A model generated the notes under the pieces. It made no database searches. It saw nothing but the letters and a program-made list of their open reading frames with translations, and was not told the DNA's origin. From Oceanicoccus sp. KOV_DT_Chl (GTDB lineage: Bacteria > Pseudomonadota > Gammaproteobacteria > Pseudomonadales > Dasaniaceae), in the NCBI RefSeq assembly GCF_900120175.1, contig NZ_FQLF01000002.1:992001-1056000 (forward strand): a stretch of DNA of 64,000 nucleotides, given 5' to 3'. The position numbers and the translations under genes were made by a program. Positions within the stretch are counted from its first letter, which is position 1. The number at the start of each line of letters is the position of its first letter. This document shows positions 1-8,849 of the stretch, piece by piece.

Positions 1-252
1 ATCCAGTAACAATATATCCAGCTGCTCAGGCCGTATAGCACCCTGACCTTTATTAATTATATTGGCGCGGGCAAGCTCTGCTTTTTCCTGATTTCTACAC
101 GCCAGAATTACGTTGGCACCACGCAGCGCCAACACTCTCGCTGTCTCTAAACCTAAACCCGTGTTAGCACCGGTAACCAGTGCGTTTTTACCGGTTAAAT
201 CAACACCTTCAGAAACTTTTTCCGCTGTCGACCAGCGATTAAACCTTGTCAT
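1..252 (-). CDS. short-chain dehydrogenase/reductase, N-terminal part (runs off window)
   Basis: The minus strand reads from an ATG at 250-252 to the window edge, giving about 84 residues. After a short leader (MTRFNRWSTAEKV) comes the Rossmann nucleotide-binding loop VTGANTGLG, with the TGxxxGxG signature near residues 27-34, followed by ALRGANVILACRN. This loop is typical of the retinol-dehydrogenase/WW-domain-oxidoreductase-like branch of classical SDRs. The catalytic YxxxK part lies outside the window. It sits 71 bp downstream of the CCO gene on the same strand and is probably the last visible member of the catabolic run. The substrate cannot be inferred. Confidence 0.85.
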   Translation of the reverse strand, partial: MTRFNRWSTAEKVSEGVDLTGKNALVTGANTGLGLETARVLALRGANVILACRNQEKAELARANIINKGQGAIRPEQLDILLLD

Positions 253-323
253 ATTTTTCTCATTATTATTAGTCCACCAACGCAGCCCTAACAGCTGCGT
301 TTATGGAAAACGACACTGCATTT

Positions 324-1757
324 TTAGCTCATGGCTGAATCAGGCACCCACACGCCGTGAAAACCAACGGGCACTCGTACTGGTAATTTAACTTTGGCAA
401 TAGGACCAGCACTAACATTAGTCGCATCCAGAATACAAAAATCACTGGTCCGGGTATTCTTGTCATAGATAAAGCTGACTAGATAACCCTCGTCTTCACC
501 GCCGCCCGATTCCTGTGCAGGAATAAATATTGCCTCGCCAGGCGTATATTCAACACCCGGCATATAGGCATCAACTTCACCGGTTTGTAAATCATATTTA
601 CGAATCCCCCCTTCTGACTGCTCAATTAAATCCGGGGTGTCATTCACTTCATCGACTGCCAGGCTATAACCGTAACGATAAGGCTGTGTCCATTTCTGGC
701 GATTGACCTGTGGAAACTCCATCGCTTTTTCATAAATTTGATTCACTGATGCCTTACCGGTTTTCATATTCATACTAAAACGGGTGAGACGAGCAGGATG
801 AAAAAAGTCATTGGAATCTTTGACCCACAACGCATCGTAACGTGCAGCATCAAATACCACTTCATCACCTTGCTCAAAGGAGTTCATGATATGAAAAATA
901 AAGCAGGAAGGAATATCAAACCACTTCACATCAGCGTCAGTTCCCGTGCGCGGCATTACGCCAAAACGGGTAACGTGGCCATCATCCCATTTAAAGGGTA
1001 AACCACTACCAGCGACAGCAGAAAACCAGGAAAACCGCACCGGCATATCCATAAACACAACATAATTTTTTGTTACCGCAAAATCATGAATCATACTGGG
1101 ACCGGACATAGTGATTGGCTCAACCTGCAGCATATTACCCGCAGCATCTGCGCGCATATACGTAAGGTAAGGCGCCATGACGTTGTACCCAAAGAAAATC
1201 AACTCACCGGTCTCGGGGTCAATTCTTGGGTGCGCTGTCATATTCCCGGTCAGCTTGCCGTCATAATTAAACACACCCTTGGTCGATAAATCGTCCGCAT
1301 CCAATAAATACGGATAACCAAATTCACCCAAGGCCATTAACTCACCACCGTGATGAATCACTGATACTGCGCTGGTAGTATGTTCCGGCTTGGGCGCGCC
1401 AAAACCTGTTTTTTCTTTGCGGTATACCGGGGTATCGATATAACGATTGCGATACCACTTGGCTTCGCCATTCTCCAAACGCACGCCATGTACCATACCG
1501 TCGCCACCAAAAAAGTGATCAGCAATACCAGTAGATTCATTGGTGCCATTGCGAATATACAAGCCGCTCAACTCTGGTGGGATTGCACCTTCAACCACTA
1601 ACTTGGTTTCAGTGACTTCTTCGCTGACAGGTCTGAAATTTCCCTGTTGCCAAAACTTTGTTATCGGCTCCTCTTTTGTGCAACCCGTCATTACCGAGGT
1701 GGCAGCAACGCCCATAGCACCTAATCCACTATATTGAAGAAAATCTCTACGTTTCAT
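324..1757 (-). CDS. carotenoid oxygenase (RPE65/CCO family), Tat-exported lipoprotein
   Basis: A 477-residue member of the non-heme Fe(II) carotenoid cleavage oxygenase family, which also includes lignostilbene and isoeugenol oxygenases. The four iron-ligand histidines appear in the usual contexts: TAHPRID (about H176), MIHDF (H224), FIFHI (H289) and GFHGVW (H467). The N-terminus MKRRDFLQYSG is a twin-arginine signal, and VMTGC with Cys26 is a lipobox, so this paralogue is probably exported folded and membrane-anchored. The other three family members in this window lack such a signal. It lies 45 bp after the thioesterase gene on the same strand. The family and iron site are clear; the substrate (apocarotenoid, stilbene or phenylpropene) is not. 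Confidence 0.9.
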   Translation of the reverse strand: MKRRDFLQYSGLGAMGVAATSVMTGCTKEEPITKFWQQGNFRPVSEEVTETKLVVEGAIPPELSGLYIRNGTNESTGIADHFFGGDGMVHGVRLENGEAKWYRNRYIDTPVYRKEKTGFGAPKPEHTTSAVSVIHHGGELMALGEFGYPYLLDADDLSTKGVFNYDGKLTGNMTAHPRIDPETGELIFFGYNVMAPYLTYMRADAAGNMLQVEPITMSGPSMIHDFAVTKNYVVFMDMPVRFSWFSAVAGSGLPFKWDDGHVTRFGVMPRTGTDADVKWFDIPSCFIFHIMNSFEQGDEVVFDAARYDALWVKDSNDFFHPARLTRFSMNMKTGKASVNQIYEKAMEFPQVNRQKWTQPYRYGYSLAVDEVNDTPDLIEQSEGGIRKYDLQTGEVDAYMPGVEYTPGEAIFIPAQESGGGEDEGYLVSFIYDKNTRTSDFCILDATNVSAGPIAKVKLPVRVPVGFHGVWVPDSAMS

Positions 1758-1802
1758 CAGTCACACTCCAGTTCTTTTGACAGCTTGTTAAATAGTCTTT
1801 TG

Positions 1803-2222
1803 CTAAATTTTCAGTACTGCCATGGTTAAACGGGATGCACAGACTTTTCTATCTGCGGCATCAAAGATATTAATTTCCCACACTTGGGTCGACCGTCCAA
1901 TGTGTATCGGCTTGGCGATGGCGGTAACTAATCCTTCACGCACACTGCGCAAATGATTAGCATTAATATCCAAACCGACACATCCATAGCCTGGCTCTGC
2001 AGCCATTTGTGCAGCAAAACTACCTACCGTTTCCGCTAGAGCTACGGAAGCACCACCATGCAAAATACCCATCGGTTGGTGATTGCGATGATCCACTGGC
2101 ATGGTGGCTACGACATAATCCTCACCCACTTCGGTGAAATGTATATCAAGTGTTGCCGCCAAAGTATTGAGCGAAAAACCGTTTGCTTCTTCAACAGAAA
2201 TCGGACTTTTCCAAATCGACAT
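1803..2222 (-). CDS. hotdog-fold acyl-CoA thioesterase (YdiI/MenI-like)
   Basis: A 139-residue single hotdog-domain protein that aligns well from memory with E. coli YdiI: the start MSIWKSPIS, the core GILHGGASVALAETVGS with its catalytic-region HGG and Glu, then GLDINANHLRSVREG and the end ASRLTMAVL. YdiI hydrolyses 1,4-dihydroxy-2-naphthoyl-CoA and various aryl/acyl-CoAs. In this catabolic context a detoxifying aryl-CoA or acyl-CoA thioesterase role is more likely than menaquinone synthesis. Its ATG overlaps the stop of the upstream SDR by one base (TGATG), so the two are translationally coupled. Confidence 0.85.
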   Translation of the reverse strand: MSIWKSPISVEEANGFSLNTLAATLDIHFTEVGEDYVVATMPVDHRNHQPMGILHGGASVALAETVGSFAAQMAAEPGYGCVGLDINANHLRSVREGLVTAIAKPIHIGRSTQVWEINIFDAADRKVCASRLTMAVLKI

Positions 2223-3149
2223 CAGCTTACTCCTGCAATCAATTCTTCAGTTTTATCCCACAAGGCTTTAGCGTTATCACTATCAAGTGCATAGTCACAA
2301 TAACCTGCCAGCGCGTGACTTTGATCCAACTCCACCCCGACATGACAATCTTCAAGATAATATCCGCCCTGCCCTTGCAACTGCGGACTTACCGCCGCCC
2401 ACACCGTTGTTGCCGCACCGACTGCTACCGGTTTCACTTTCATCCCCGGTGCCGCCATTGCCGATAAATCTTCCGGTTTTAAGTAGCGCGCCAGATCAGT
2501 AAATATCACACCGGGATGCACAGCATTTACAGTAATATTGAATGCTGCTAATTGTCGGTGCAGTTCTGTAGCAAAAAGCGCATTCGCTGTTTTCGACGCG
2601 CCATAGGCGAGCCAATTATTATATTCCCGCGCTTGCCAATTCAAATCGGCCAAATCTACATTTGCTAATTTATGCGCACCGGACGTTAATACTACGATGC
2701 GCGCGGGCGCTGACGCTTTTAATCGTGGAATAAGCGATTGCGTAAACACAAAATGGCCAATATGATTAACTCCAATCTGCGACTCAAAACCCCTGCACTG
2801 TTTGACTATAAGGACAAGCCATAATGCCTGCATTATTGATCAACACATTGATCACCGGGTAAGTTTCAAGCAGCGTTTGCGCCGCTGAACGCACAGAATC
2901 CAAATCCGCTAAATCCATTACCTGATTAAAGACCTTGGCGTTACCCGTACTGCTAATAATCTCTTGCGCTTGCGCAGCTAACTTGTCAGCATCTCGCGCC
3001 ACCAACACCACCGTCGCCCCTTTTGCGGCCAACGCCCGGGCAGTTTCCGCACCCAAACCGCCGGAAGCGCCGGTGATGATTGCCACAGTAGAGCTCAGCT
3101 CTAAATCAGCGACAACCTCATCGGTAGTTGAATGAACGGTAAATACCAT
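2222..3149 (-). pseudogene. short-chain dehydrogenase/reductase interrupted by a +1 frameshift
   Basis: Two overlapping reading frames together make one SDR of about 308 residues. The first frame (2784-3149) carries the NAD(P) loop ITGASGGLG and NNAG motif and ends at VQGF-stop. The second (2222 to about 2800) resumes at GFESQIGVNHIGHF and carries the active-site YGASKTANA and the HPGVIFTDL loop. The frames join at a GGGGTTTT run (plus-strand 2786-2793); removing one T restores continuity. This is either a sequencing indel or a recent mutation, since the rest of the protein is well preserved. The family resembles retinol-dehydrogenase-like SDRs. It is coupled to the thioesterase downstream. 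Confidence 0.85.
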
Positions 3150-3289
3150 CGGTATATCCTCGTAGGGCTATGCTTTCTACATTCGACAACAGCTAAGCTC
3201 TATTCCCACAAACCAATCTGCATCGCGGCAATTATCTGCATTGACTGCTGTACCCCCAACGGCACAACAGTTAACGATTTCACCTGATG
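3150..3289 (-). promoter_or_regulatory. 140-bp spacer between acyl-CoA ligase and SDR
   Basis: This is the longest gap inside the minus-strand run. No terminator-like hairpin stands out, and I cannot pick a convincing promoter. It may be a place where a secondary promoter drives the downstream SDR, thioesterase and CCO genes. Confidence 0.2.
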
Positions 3290-4909
3290 CTATTTTGATA
3301 AAGCTTCAGCAATCTGTTTACGTAAAATATCTTTCTTAACTTTACCGCTAGCGGTGCGCGGTAAATCATCAACCAATTCGATATGCTGGGGAATTTTTTG
3401 CTTGGCCAATGCCGCTTGATCTGCGAAAGCAGCGATAACGGCCAAATCCAGACCATGATCTTTGCTCGCGGGAATAATATAGGCGCAGACACCTTCGCCC
3501 AAACGTTCGTGAGGCATAGCAACCACAGCGGCTTCTTTTATTTGTGGGTGGTCGTGCAGAACATCTTCAATTTCTTTAGCACTTAAATTTTCGCCACCGC
3601 GAATAATTATGTCTTTTTTGCGATCAGTAATAAGGATGGCATCATCTGCTGTGCGCACGCCAATATCACCGGTATAAAAATAACCGTCACTGTCATGCGC
3701 TGCTGCATTTTGTTCTGGATCGGCATAGCCCAGCATCATACCGGCACCCCGTGCAGCAATTTCACCATCAACGCCAATTGGCAATGCACTGCCTTCATCA
3801 TCAACAATTTTTACATCATAAGCGTAAATCATACCGTCAGTTTCAGCAGCTAATTGCTGCTCACCTTCACGCACAAAGCCTTGAGTGATAACCGGCGCCT
3901 CGGTACTGCCATACACACGGAACGCGCGACAATTATCCAGTTGCTCATAACATTGATGAATTAATTGTGGTGGCACCGCAGCCCCACCACAGGCAAATAA
4001 ACGCATGGTCGGCAAACCGGTGTTATGCCGCTTGGCCGCAGCTAATAACTCAACCAAAAAAGGGGTTGCCCCGACACTGGCGCTGGCACCTGTGCGCAAA
4101 ATAAATTCAACTGCGGCATCCGCATCCCAACGCGCCATCAAGGCAGATTTCACTGGCGTAATAAATGGCAGCACCATACCCGACCCGTAACCAGTAATAT
4201 GCGTCACCGGTGAGGGCATCAACATAATATCGCTGCCATTCATCTGCCAGCAATCAACGGAATTTTGAATAACGCGGCCGAGTGTATTGTGGCTATGTAA
4301 AACAGCTTTAGGATTACCGGTGGTACCCGAAGTGTATAAAATCGTTTTGATAGAATTGGCATCTACAACGGGCAAAGCTTTTATTGCTGCAGGCTTATTA
4401 TCAATCAAATCTTCAAACCGCAACATGCCTTCGTGATGATGCTCGGCACGGACAGTAACAATATGTTTCAAATCTGGCAGATCAGCTTGTAGCGCCTCTA
4501 TCATCGCAGGAAATTCCAGACTGCGAATTTTCTCGGGTATATAAATTAATTTTGTACGCGCATCTTTTAAAATAAACCGCAATTCGCGATCACGATAAAT
4601 TGGAATAATCGGATTAACAATTAAGCCCATGGCAGAAGCAGCGATGTCGAGCACTACCGACTCACGCCAATTCGGCAACTGGAAACTCACCACGTCGCCC
4701 TGCTCCATGCCCAGTTGTTGTAAGCCGGTAATCAGCCGTCGTGCTTCTTCTGCGATAGACCCAAAAGTAATGGCAGGTTCATCTTCTAAAAAGATTGCCA
4801 CATCATCAGGAATAGCTTCAGCTTTACGCCACGCACAATCTGCGATAGTCAAGTTTGACCACAACGCTCCATCACGTTCAATTCGAGCTTGAGTCAATGG
4901 ATTAATCAT
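3290..4909 (-). CDS. acyl-CoA ligase (AMP-forming, ANL superfamily)
   Basis: A 539-residue acyl/aryl-CoA synthetase that activates a carboxylic acid through an acyl-adenylate. Visible motifs are the P-loop TILYTSGTTGNPKAV, the adenine motif VYGSTEAPV, YFYTGDIG, the hinge DRKKDIIIRGGENLSA and the C-terminal catalytic lysine region PRTASGKVKKDIL. I chose the ATG at 4909 because GAGG lies about 10 bases upstream; the frame also opens at a TTG 15 bases earlier. It resembles cyclohexanecarboxylate-CoA ligase and medium-chain acyl-CoA ligase types. It is followed by an SDR and preceded by an SDR and a Rieske oxygenase, and it probably supplies the CoA ester for the thiolase in this locus. Confidence 0.92.
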   Translation of the reverse strand: MINPLTQARIERDGALWSNLTIADCAWRKAEAIPDDVAIFLEDEPAITFGSIAEEARRLITGLQQLGMEQGDVVSFQLPNWRESVVLDIAASAMGLIVNPIIPIYRDRELRFILKDARTKLIYIPEKIRSLEFPAMIEALQADLPDLKHIVTVRAEHHHEGMLRFEDLIDNKPAAIKALPVVDANSIKTILYTSGTTGNPKAVLHSHNTLGRVIQNSVDCWQMNGSDIMLMPSPVTHITGYGSGMVLPFITPVKSALMARWDADAAVEFILRTGASASVGATPFLVELLAAAKRHNTGLPTMRLFACGGAAVPPQLIHQCYEQLDNCRAFRVYGSTEAPVITQGFVREGEQQLAAETDGMIYAYDVKIVDDEGSALPIGVDGEIAARGAGMMLGYADPEQNAAAHDSDGYFYTGDIGVRTADDAILITDRKKDIIIRGGENLSAKEIEDVLHDHPQIKEAAVVAMPHERLGEGVCAYIIPASKDHGLDLAVIAAFADQAALAKQKIPQHIELVDDLPRTASGKVKKDILRKQIAEALSK

Positions 4910-4970
4910 TACAGCTAGCCTCAATTAAATTAAGTGGCGAACAACACGTGCCGCCGATTGCAGAATTATT

Positions 4971-5747
4971 CTATAACTCAGATAAAACATGGCCACCATC
5001 GACGGTGATATTTGCACCCGTCATTAAGGAGCCCGCATCGGAAGCCAGCAATAACAGCGGGCCATTTAATTCATCTAGCTGGCCAATACGACGTGTTGGC
5101 ACCCGCTGTATAAGCGCTTGTCCATCAGCAGTCTTAAACCACTCGCTATTAAGCTCAGTATTAAAATATCCAGGAGAAATAGCATTGACGCGAATATTGT
5201 GGCGGGCCAACTCTAACGCTGCCGCTTTAGTAAACTGTACTACTGCCGCTTTTGCCGCCGAATAGCTGGTCAGTGCTTTTTGCAATCGCTCAGCGGTAAT
5301 CGATGCAATGTTTATAATGCTGCCTGCTGTCTTTGCAGCGACCATACGCTTGGAGGCTTCACGGGTAACAAAGGCAACACCATTGAGGTTAGTATTGATA
5401 ACACCATTCCAGTCGTCATCGGTTAAATCCAATAACAATTTAGGAATAGTGATGCCTGCATTATTAATGACAATTGTAATAACTCCGTAGGCTTGCTCCG
5501 CTTCATCAAAAGCCGCTGTAATACTGGCAGTGTCAGTCACATCCATATTCACCGCAGTGGCTTCACCACCATCGGCTTTAATTTCTTCACACAATGCAGC
5601 CAAGCGGTCGCCACGGCGCGCACCGACAATCACTTTCGCCCCGGCTTTTGCTAATACTTTTGCAAAGTGGTGACCAAAGCCGCTGGACGCACCGGTCACC
5701 AGCGCGACTTTGCCTGCCAATGAAAAGGGTTTTAATAAATCGTTCAT
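4971..5747 (-). CDS. short-chain dehydrogenase/reductase (3-hydroxyacyl/3-oxoacyl reductase type)
   Basis: A complete 258-residue classical SDR with the coenzyme loop VTGASSGFGHHFA, the NNAG motif (VINNAGIT), the catalytic Ser in NIASIT, and the YSAAKAAV Tyr/Lys pair, followed by the NAISPGYFNTEL segment and VDGGHVL end. It would interconvert an alcohol and ketone with NAD(P)H, plausibly a beta-hydroxyacyl-CoA or ring diol of the pathway. It starts 31 bp after the Rieske oxygenase gene and is followed 61 bp later by the CoA ligase. Confidence 0.9.
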   Translation of the reverse strand: MNDLLKPFSLAGKVALVTGASSGFGHHFAKVLAKAGAKVIVGARRGDRLAALCEEIKADGGEATAVNMDVTDTASITAAFDEAEQAYGVITIVINNAGITIPKLLLDLTDDDWNGVINTNLNGVAFVTREASKRMVAAKTAGSIINIASITAERLQKALTSYSAAKAAVVQFTKAAALELARHNIRVNAISPGYFNTELNSEWFKTADGQALIQRVPTRRIGQLDELNGPLLLLASDAGSLMTGANITVDGGHVLSEL

Positions 5748-5778
5748 AACATGTCCGACAGTAAACTACTGATTAAAA

Positions 5779-7163
5779 TTATTTAGCGTTAATATATTTA
5801 TCGAGTGTCTGATGAAAATGACGAATACGTACTTCCTGATAATTACTCAAGCTCACGGTACCTTTCTTGGAGGCCTTTAGGCCTTTCTGTACCTGCGGCA
5901 AATTCGCGCCATCCTGATTAAACACATTGGAGAAGCCAGCGCCCATGACCTCGGCACCTTCACTGAAGGGCTGATCGATATTCAAGCGGTAGGTGGGTGC
6001 ATCAGCAGGCGATTCAGTGCCTTCGGGATAGCGCGTCAACAAGAAAATTTCCATGATGCAGCTTTCAACATCATCACCATTGGGGCGATGGCGATAAGTA
6101 ATTACCGTGCCATGACCAGCCCATGGTGCAAAATTAGGAAATAATGAATACAAGGTTGAATCCATCAATTCCGACATAGTGGTGCGCTCAGAAAAATCTT
6201 CCCCCGCCTGTTCATTAGCAACTGGCAAATTCAACTGCGCATAGACTTCCCGTGCGGTCATACCCGGTGGCACTTGTGGCCGGTCTTCGAGATCAATCAA
6301 GGCCATCATCGCATCCAGCGATTGCTGCTCGGTATAAAGATCGGCATGGGTTGGGTTAGCGACACCATAAGCGGTGATGGTGCGACTAACATGATCACCC
6401 CACACATCGTACTGGGAATTATCGATTGCCTGAAACGGCATCAATTGTGGATGAGTCGCAATGGCATGGTAAGACTCAATAAAAGCCTCATAAGCCACCT
6501 TCCAATTACAGGCAATCACTTTTTCTACATGCATCGAAACAAACCGCTGCTCGTGCTTCCACTGATCCATATGCTGCGGTAGTACCTCCATATACTCTTG
6601 CAACGACGGTGCATTTTCATCCATATTGATAAATACCCACCCCCCCAGGTATCTACCCTGACTTCTGGTAATGTATTGTTTTCTTTTTCAATATGGGGAA
6701 AGTCCCACTGGCAAGGCGCTGAATCAAATTCACCATCCAGCTTCCAGGTCCAGCCGTGATAAGGGCAGCGCACATTGTCGGCATTACCCGAACCGCGCTT
6801 CAAGGCACGCCCACGGTGCAAACAGGAATTATAAAACGCTTTAATTTCACCGGATTCGGTGCGAGTCAACAGAATAGAATCATTGACGATGTCATATACA
6901 TAATAATCGCCAGTTTCACGCAAGCGATTGACACGACAGGCTGCCTGCCAGGTTTTACGCCAGACTTTTTCTACTTCCAAGTCAAAAAATTCTTTTGAGA
7001 GATAACGGTCTACATCAATATCATTCGAGCCCAGGTAAGTTTCTGTGCTCTCGCGCAAGGCAGCGGGCACTTCGACTTTTTCCAAATTCAATAAATCCTG
7101 AAATGATTCAGCTGGGTCGCGGGCAGCAATTTGTTCCGGCGTTAATTTCACTTTCTCATTCAT
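5779..7163 (-). pseudogene. Rieske non-heme iron oxygenase alpha subunit, split by a -1 frameshift at a G7 tract
   Basis: Two frames make one ring-hydroxylating-type oxygenase of about 460 residues. The N-terminal frame (6525-7163) has the Rieske [2Fe-2S] ligands CLH and CPYH in NSCLHRGRAL and NVRCPYHGWTW. The C-terminal frame (from 5779) has the mononuclear iron ligand region EAFIESYHAIATHPQ. They meet at a run of seven C on the plus strand (6640-6646). One more G on the coding strand gives the expected WGGWVFINMDENAP continuation. Such enzymes hydroxylate or demethylate aromatics, or cleave side chains. The tract could be a sequencing error or a phase-variable switch. Neighbours are a thiolase upstream and an SDR downstream. 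Confidence 0.88.
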
Positions 7164-7192
7164 GGGGGTAAACCTCGTTCTAAATTTTTTAA

Positions 7193-8335
7193 CTAGCGCT
7201 GCAAAATAGTGACGGCACTGATACCCGGCGCACCGTAAACATGGGTGTAGCCTAACTCGGGATTATTAGGCACCTGATGATCACCAGCATCACCGCGCAG
7301 CTGCAAACAGGTTTCATACACCTGACGTAAGCCAGTAGCACCAATGGGTTCGCCATTAGCCAAACAACCGCCATCGGTATTAATAGGCATTGCGCCATTG
7401 ATTTGAGTGGCACCGGACGTAATTAATTGTTCCTGCTCGCCGTGTTCACAAAAACCATTTTCTGCCATGTGCATAATTTCTGCACCGGACTCAGTATCTT
7501 GCAACTGTAATACGTCAATATCTTTTGGCCCCACACCAGCCATTTCAAAAGCGGCTTTAGCAGCATCAACCGTTGGACCATCGACTTGTTCCAGTGCCTG
7601 TGAAGGTGCGAAAACTTCGAAAGAGCCATAGCGACGCGAACGAAATGCGGCGGCTTTTAAATAAATAGGCTTGGGATTGTACTGCTTGGCTTTATCAGCG
7701 CGACACAGCACCAAAGACACACCGCCTTCACCCGGCGCACAAAACATATACTTTGTTAGCGGATCACTGACCATAACCGCATTGGCAATTTCTTCTATTG
7801 AAATTTCTTGCCGGCGCCAGGCATTGGGATTTTTTGCGCCGTTAACAAACGCTTTATGCGCCACTCTGGCTAGCGCGTCTTTACTGATGTTATATCTATC
7901 CATATAGCGCTGGATTTTCATCGCAAAAAATTGCGTGGTCAGCATCAAACCGGTTTCACCGTACCAATCACCAATACCCAACTCTTTAGGGTCAGCGTTA
8001 AACGCACCGCGGTCGTGCTTATCAAAACCCGCCACCAAGCCAATATCATATTCGCCGGACTTAATCGCATTATAAGCTGATAGCATCGAACTACCGCCAG
8101 TCGCACAGCCATTGGCAACATTGATAAATGGCAAGCCCGTGAGGCCTAATTCATTTACCAGCGCATCAGCACTACCGGCACTGGCGCTACCGCCAAAACC
8201 AAACTGCATATCTTTCCACTCAACGCCGGCATCTTTTAATGCCATCCGCGCGGCATAAGCGCCCTGCTGCAAACCACTGCGCTCAGGGGTGCGACCAAAA
8301 GGATGAATACCGATACCGACAATTGCTACGTCCAT
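7193..8335 (-). CDS. thiolase-like protein (SCP2-thiolase / retro-aldolase family)
   Basis: A 380-residue thiolase-superfamily protein: start MDVAIVGIGIHPFGR, nucleophile region NVANGCATGGSSM with a Cys, then NTDGGCLANGEPIGATGLRQ and HVYGAPGIS near the C-terminus. It is paired with a DUF35 (OB-fold/zinc ribbon) gene, 78 bp apart. That pairing is the known arrangement of steroid side-chain aldolases (Ltp2-DUF35) and related thiolases, so the reaction may be retro-aldol or thiolytic cleavage of a branched acyl-CoA. The family is clear; choosing between thiolase and aldolase needs biochemical data. Confidence 0.88.
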   Translation of the reverse strand: MDVAIVGIGIHPFGRTPERSGLQQGAYAARMALKDAGVEWKDMQFGFGGSASAGSADALVNELGLTGLPFINVANGCATGGSSMLSAYNAIKSGEYDIGLVAGFDKHDRGAFNADPKELGIGDWYGETGLMLTTQFFAMKIQRYMDRYNISKDALARVAHKAFVNGAKNPNAWRRQEISIEEIANAVMVSDPLTKYMFCAPGEGGVSLVLCRADKAKQYNPKPIYLKAAAFRSRRYGSFEVFAPSQALEQVDGPTVDAAKAAFEMAGVGPKDIDVLQLQDTESGAEIMHMAENGFCEHGEQEQLITSGATQINGAMPINTDGGCLANGEPIGATGLRQVYETCLQLRGDAGDHQVPNNPELGYTHVYGAPGISAVTILQR

Positions 8336-8413
8336 CTATCTCTCTCTACATTGCTGGGCAATCATTAACGCCCATTCTTTTATTGCTACGCTTTTTTATT
8401 ACAGCAAAAAACA

Positions 8414-8836
8414 CTAAACCGCTTTAAAGGCAAAGGAGACCACTTCATTACCCGCCTCATCATGGCGGAAGGTATCCACCACCAATTCCATTTCCATACC
8501 GATTTTTAATTGCTCAGGGGTATTTTCTACCAGGCGACTTTCTACACAAACCGCACCGGGCAACTCCACATAACCAACACCATAGGGGCGAAAAGTCTCT
8601 GGTGTTTCATCGGAATGGTATGGCGTCTTGGGCATAAAACCCTGAATGGTCCAGGTCCACAACTTACCGCGGCGTGGCAATTCTTCAATCACCACATCCT
8701 CACTGCCACAGGCCATGCAACTTAACTTGCTGGGGAAATCAGCAATACCACACTGCTGACAACGGCTACCCAACAAGGCCGGATTCTCCGCTGGCCAGGT
8801 AAACAAACCTTCAGCAATTGCTACTTTATTTGTCAT
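8414..8836 (-). CDS. DUF35 OB-fold protein with zinc ribbon, thiolase partner
   Basis: 140 residues with an N-terminal rubredoxin-like zinc ribbon (CQQCGIADFPSKLSCMACGS, two CxxC pairs) followed by an OB-fold domain (GKLWTWTIQGF ... YGVGYVELPG). DUF35 proteins bind thiolase-fold partners and complete their acyl-CoA site. The adjacent downstream gene encodes exactly such a partner. It lies 13 bp after the dihydrolipoyl dehydrogenase gene, so it is probably co-transcribed with the dehydrogenase complex. Confidence 0.9.
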   Translation of the reverse strand: MTNKVAIAEGLFTWPAENPALLGSRCQQCGIADFPSKLSCMACGSEDVVIEELPRRGKLWTWTIQGFMPKTPYHSDETPETFRPYGVGYVELPGAVCVESRLVENTPEQLKIGMEMELVVDTFRHDEAGNEVVSFAFKAV

Positions 8837-8849
8837 TCAAAACCTCGTT

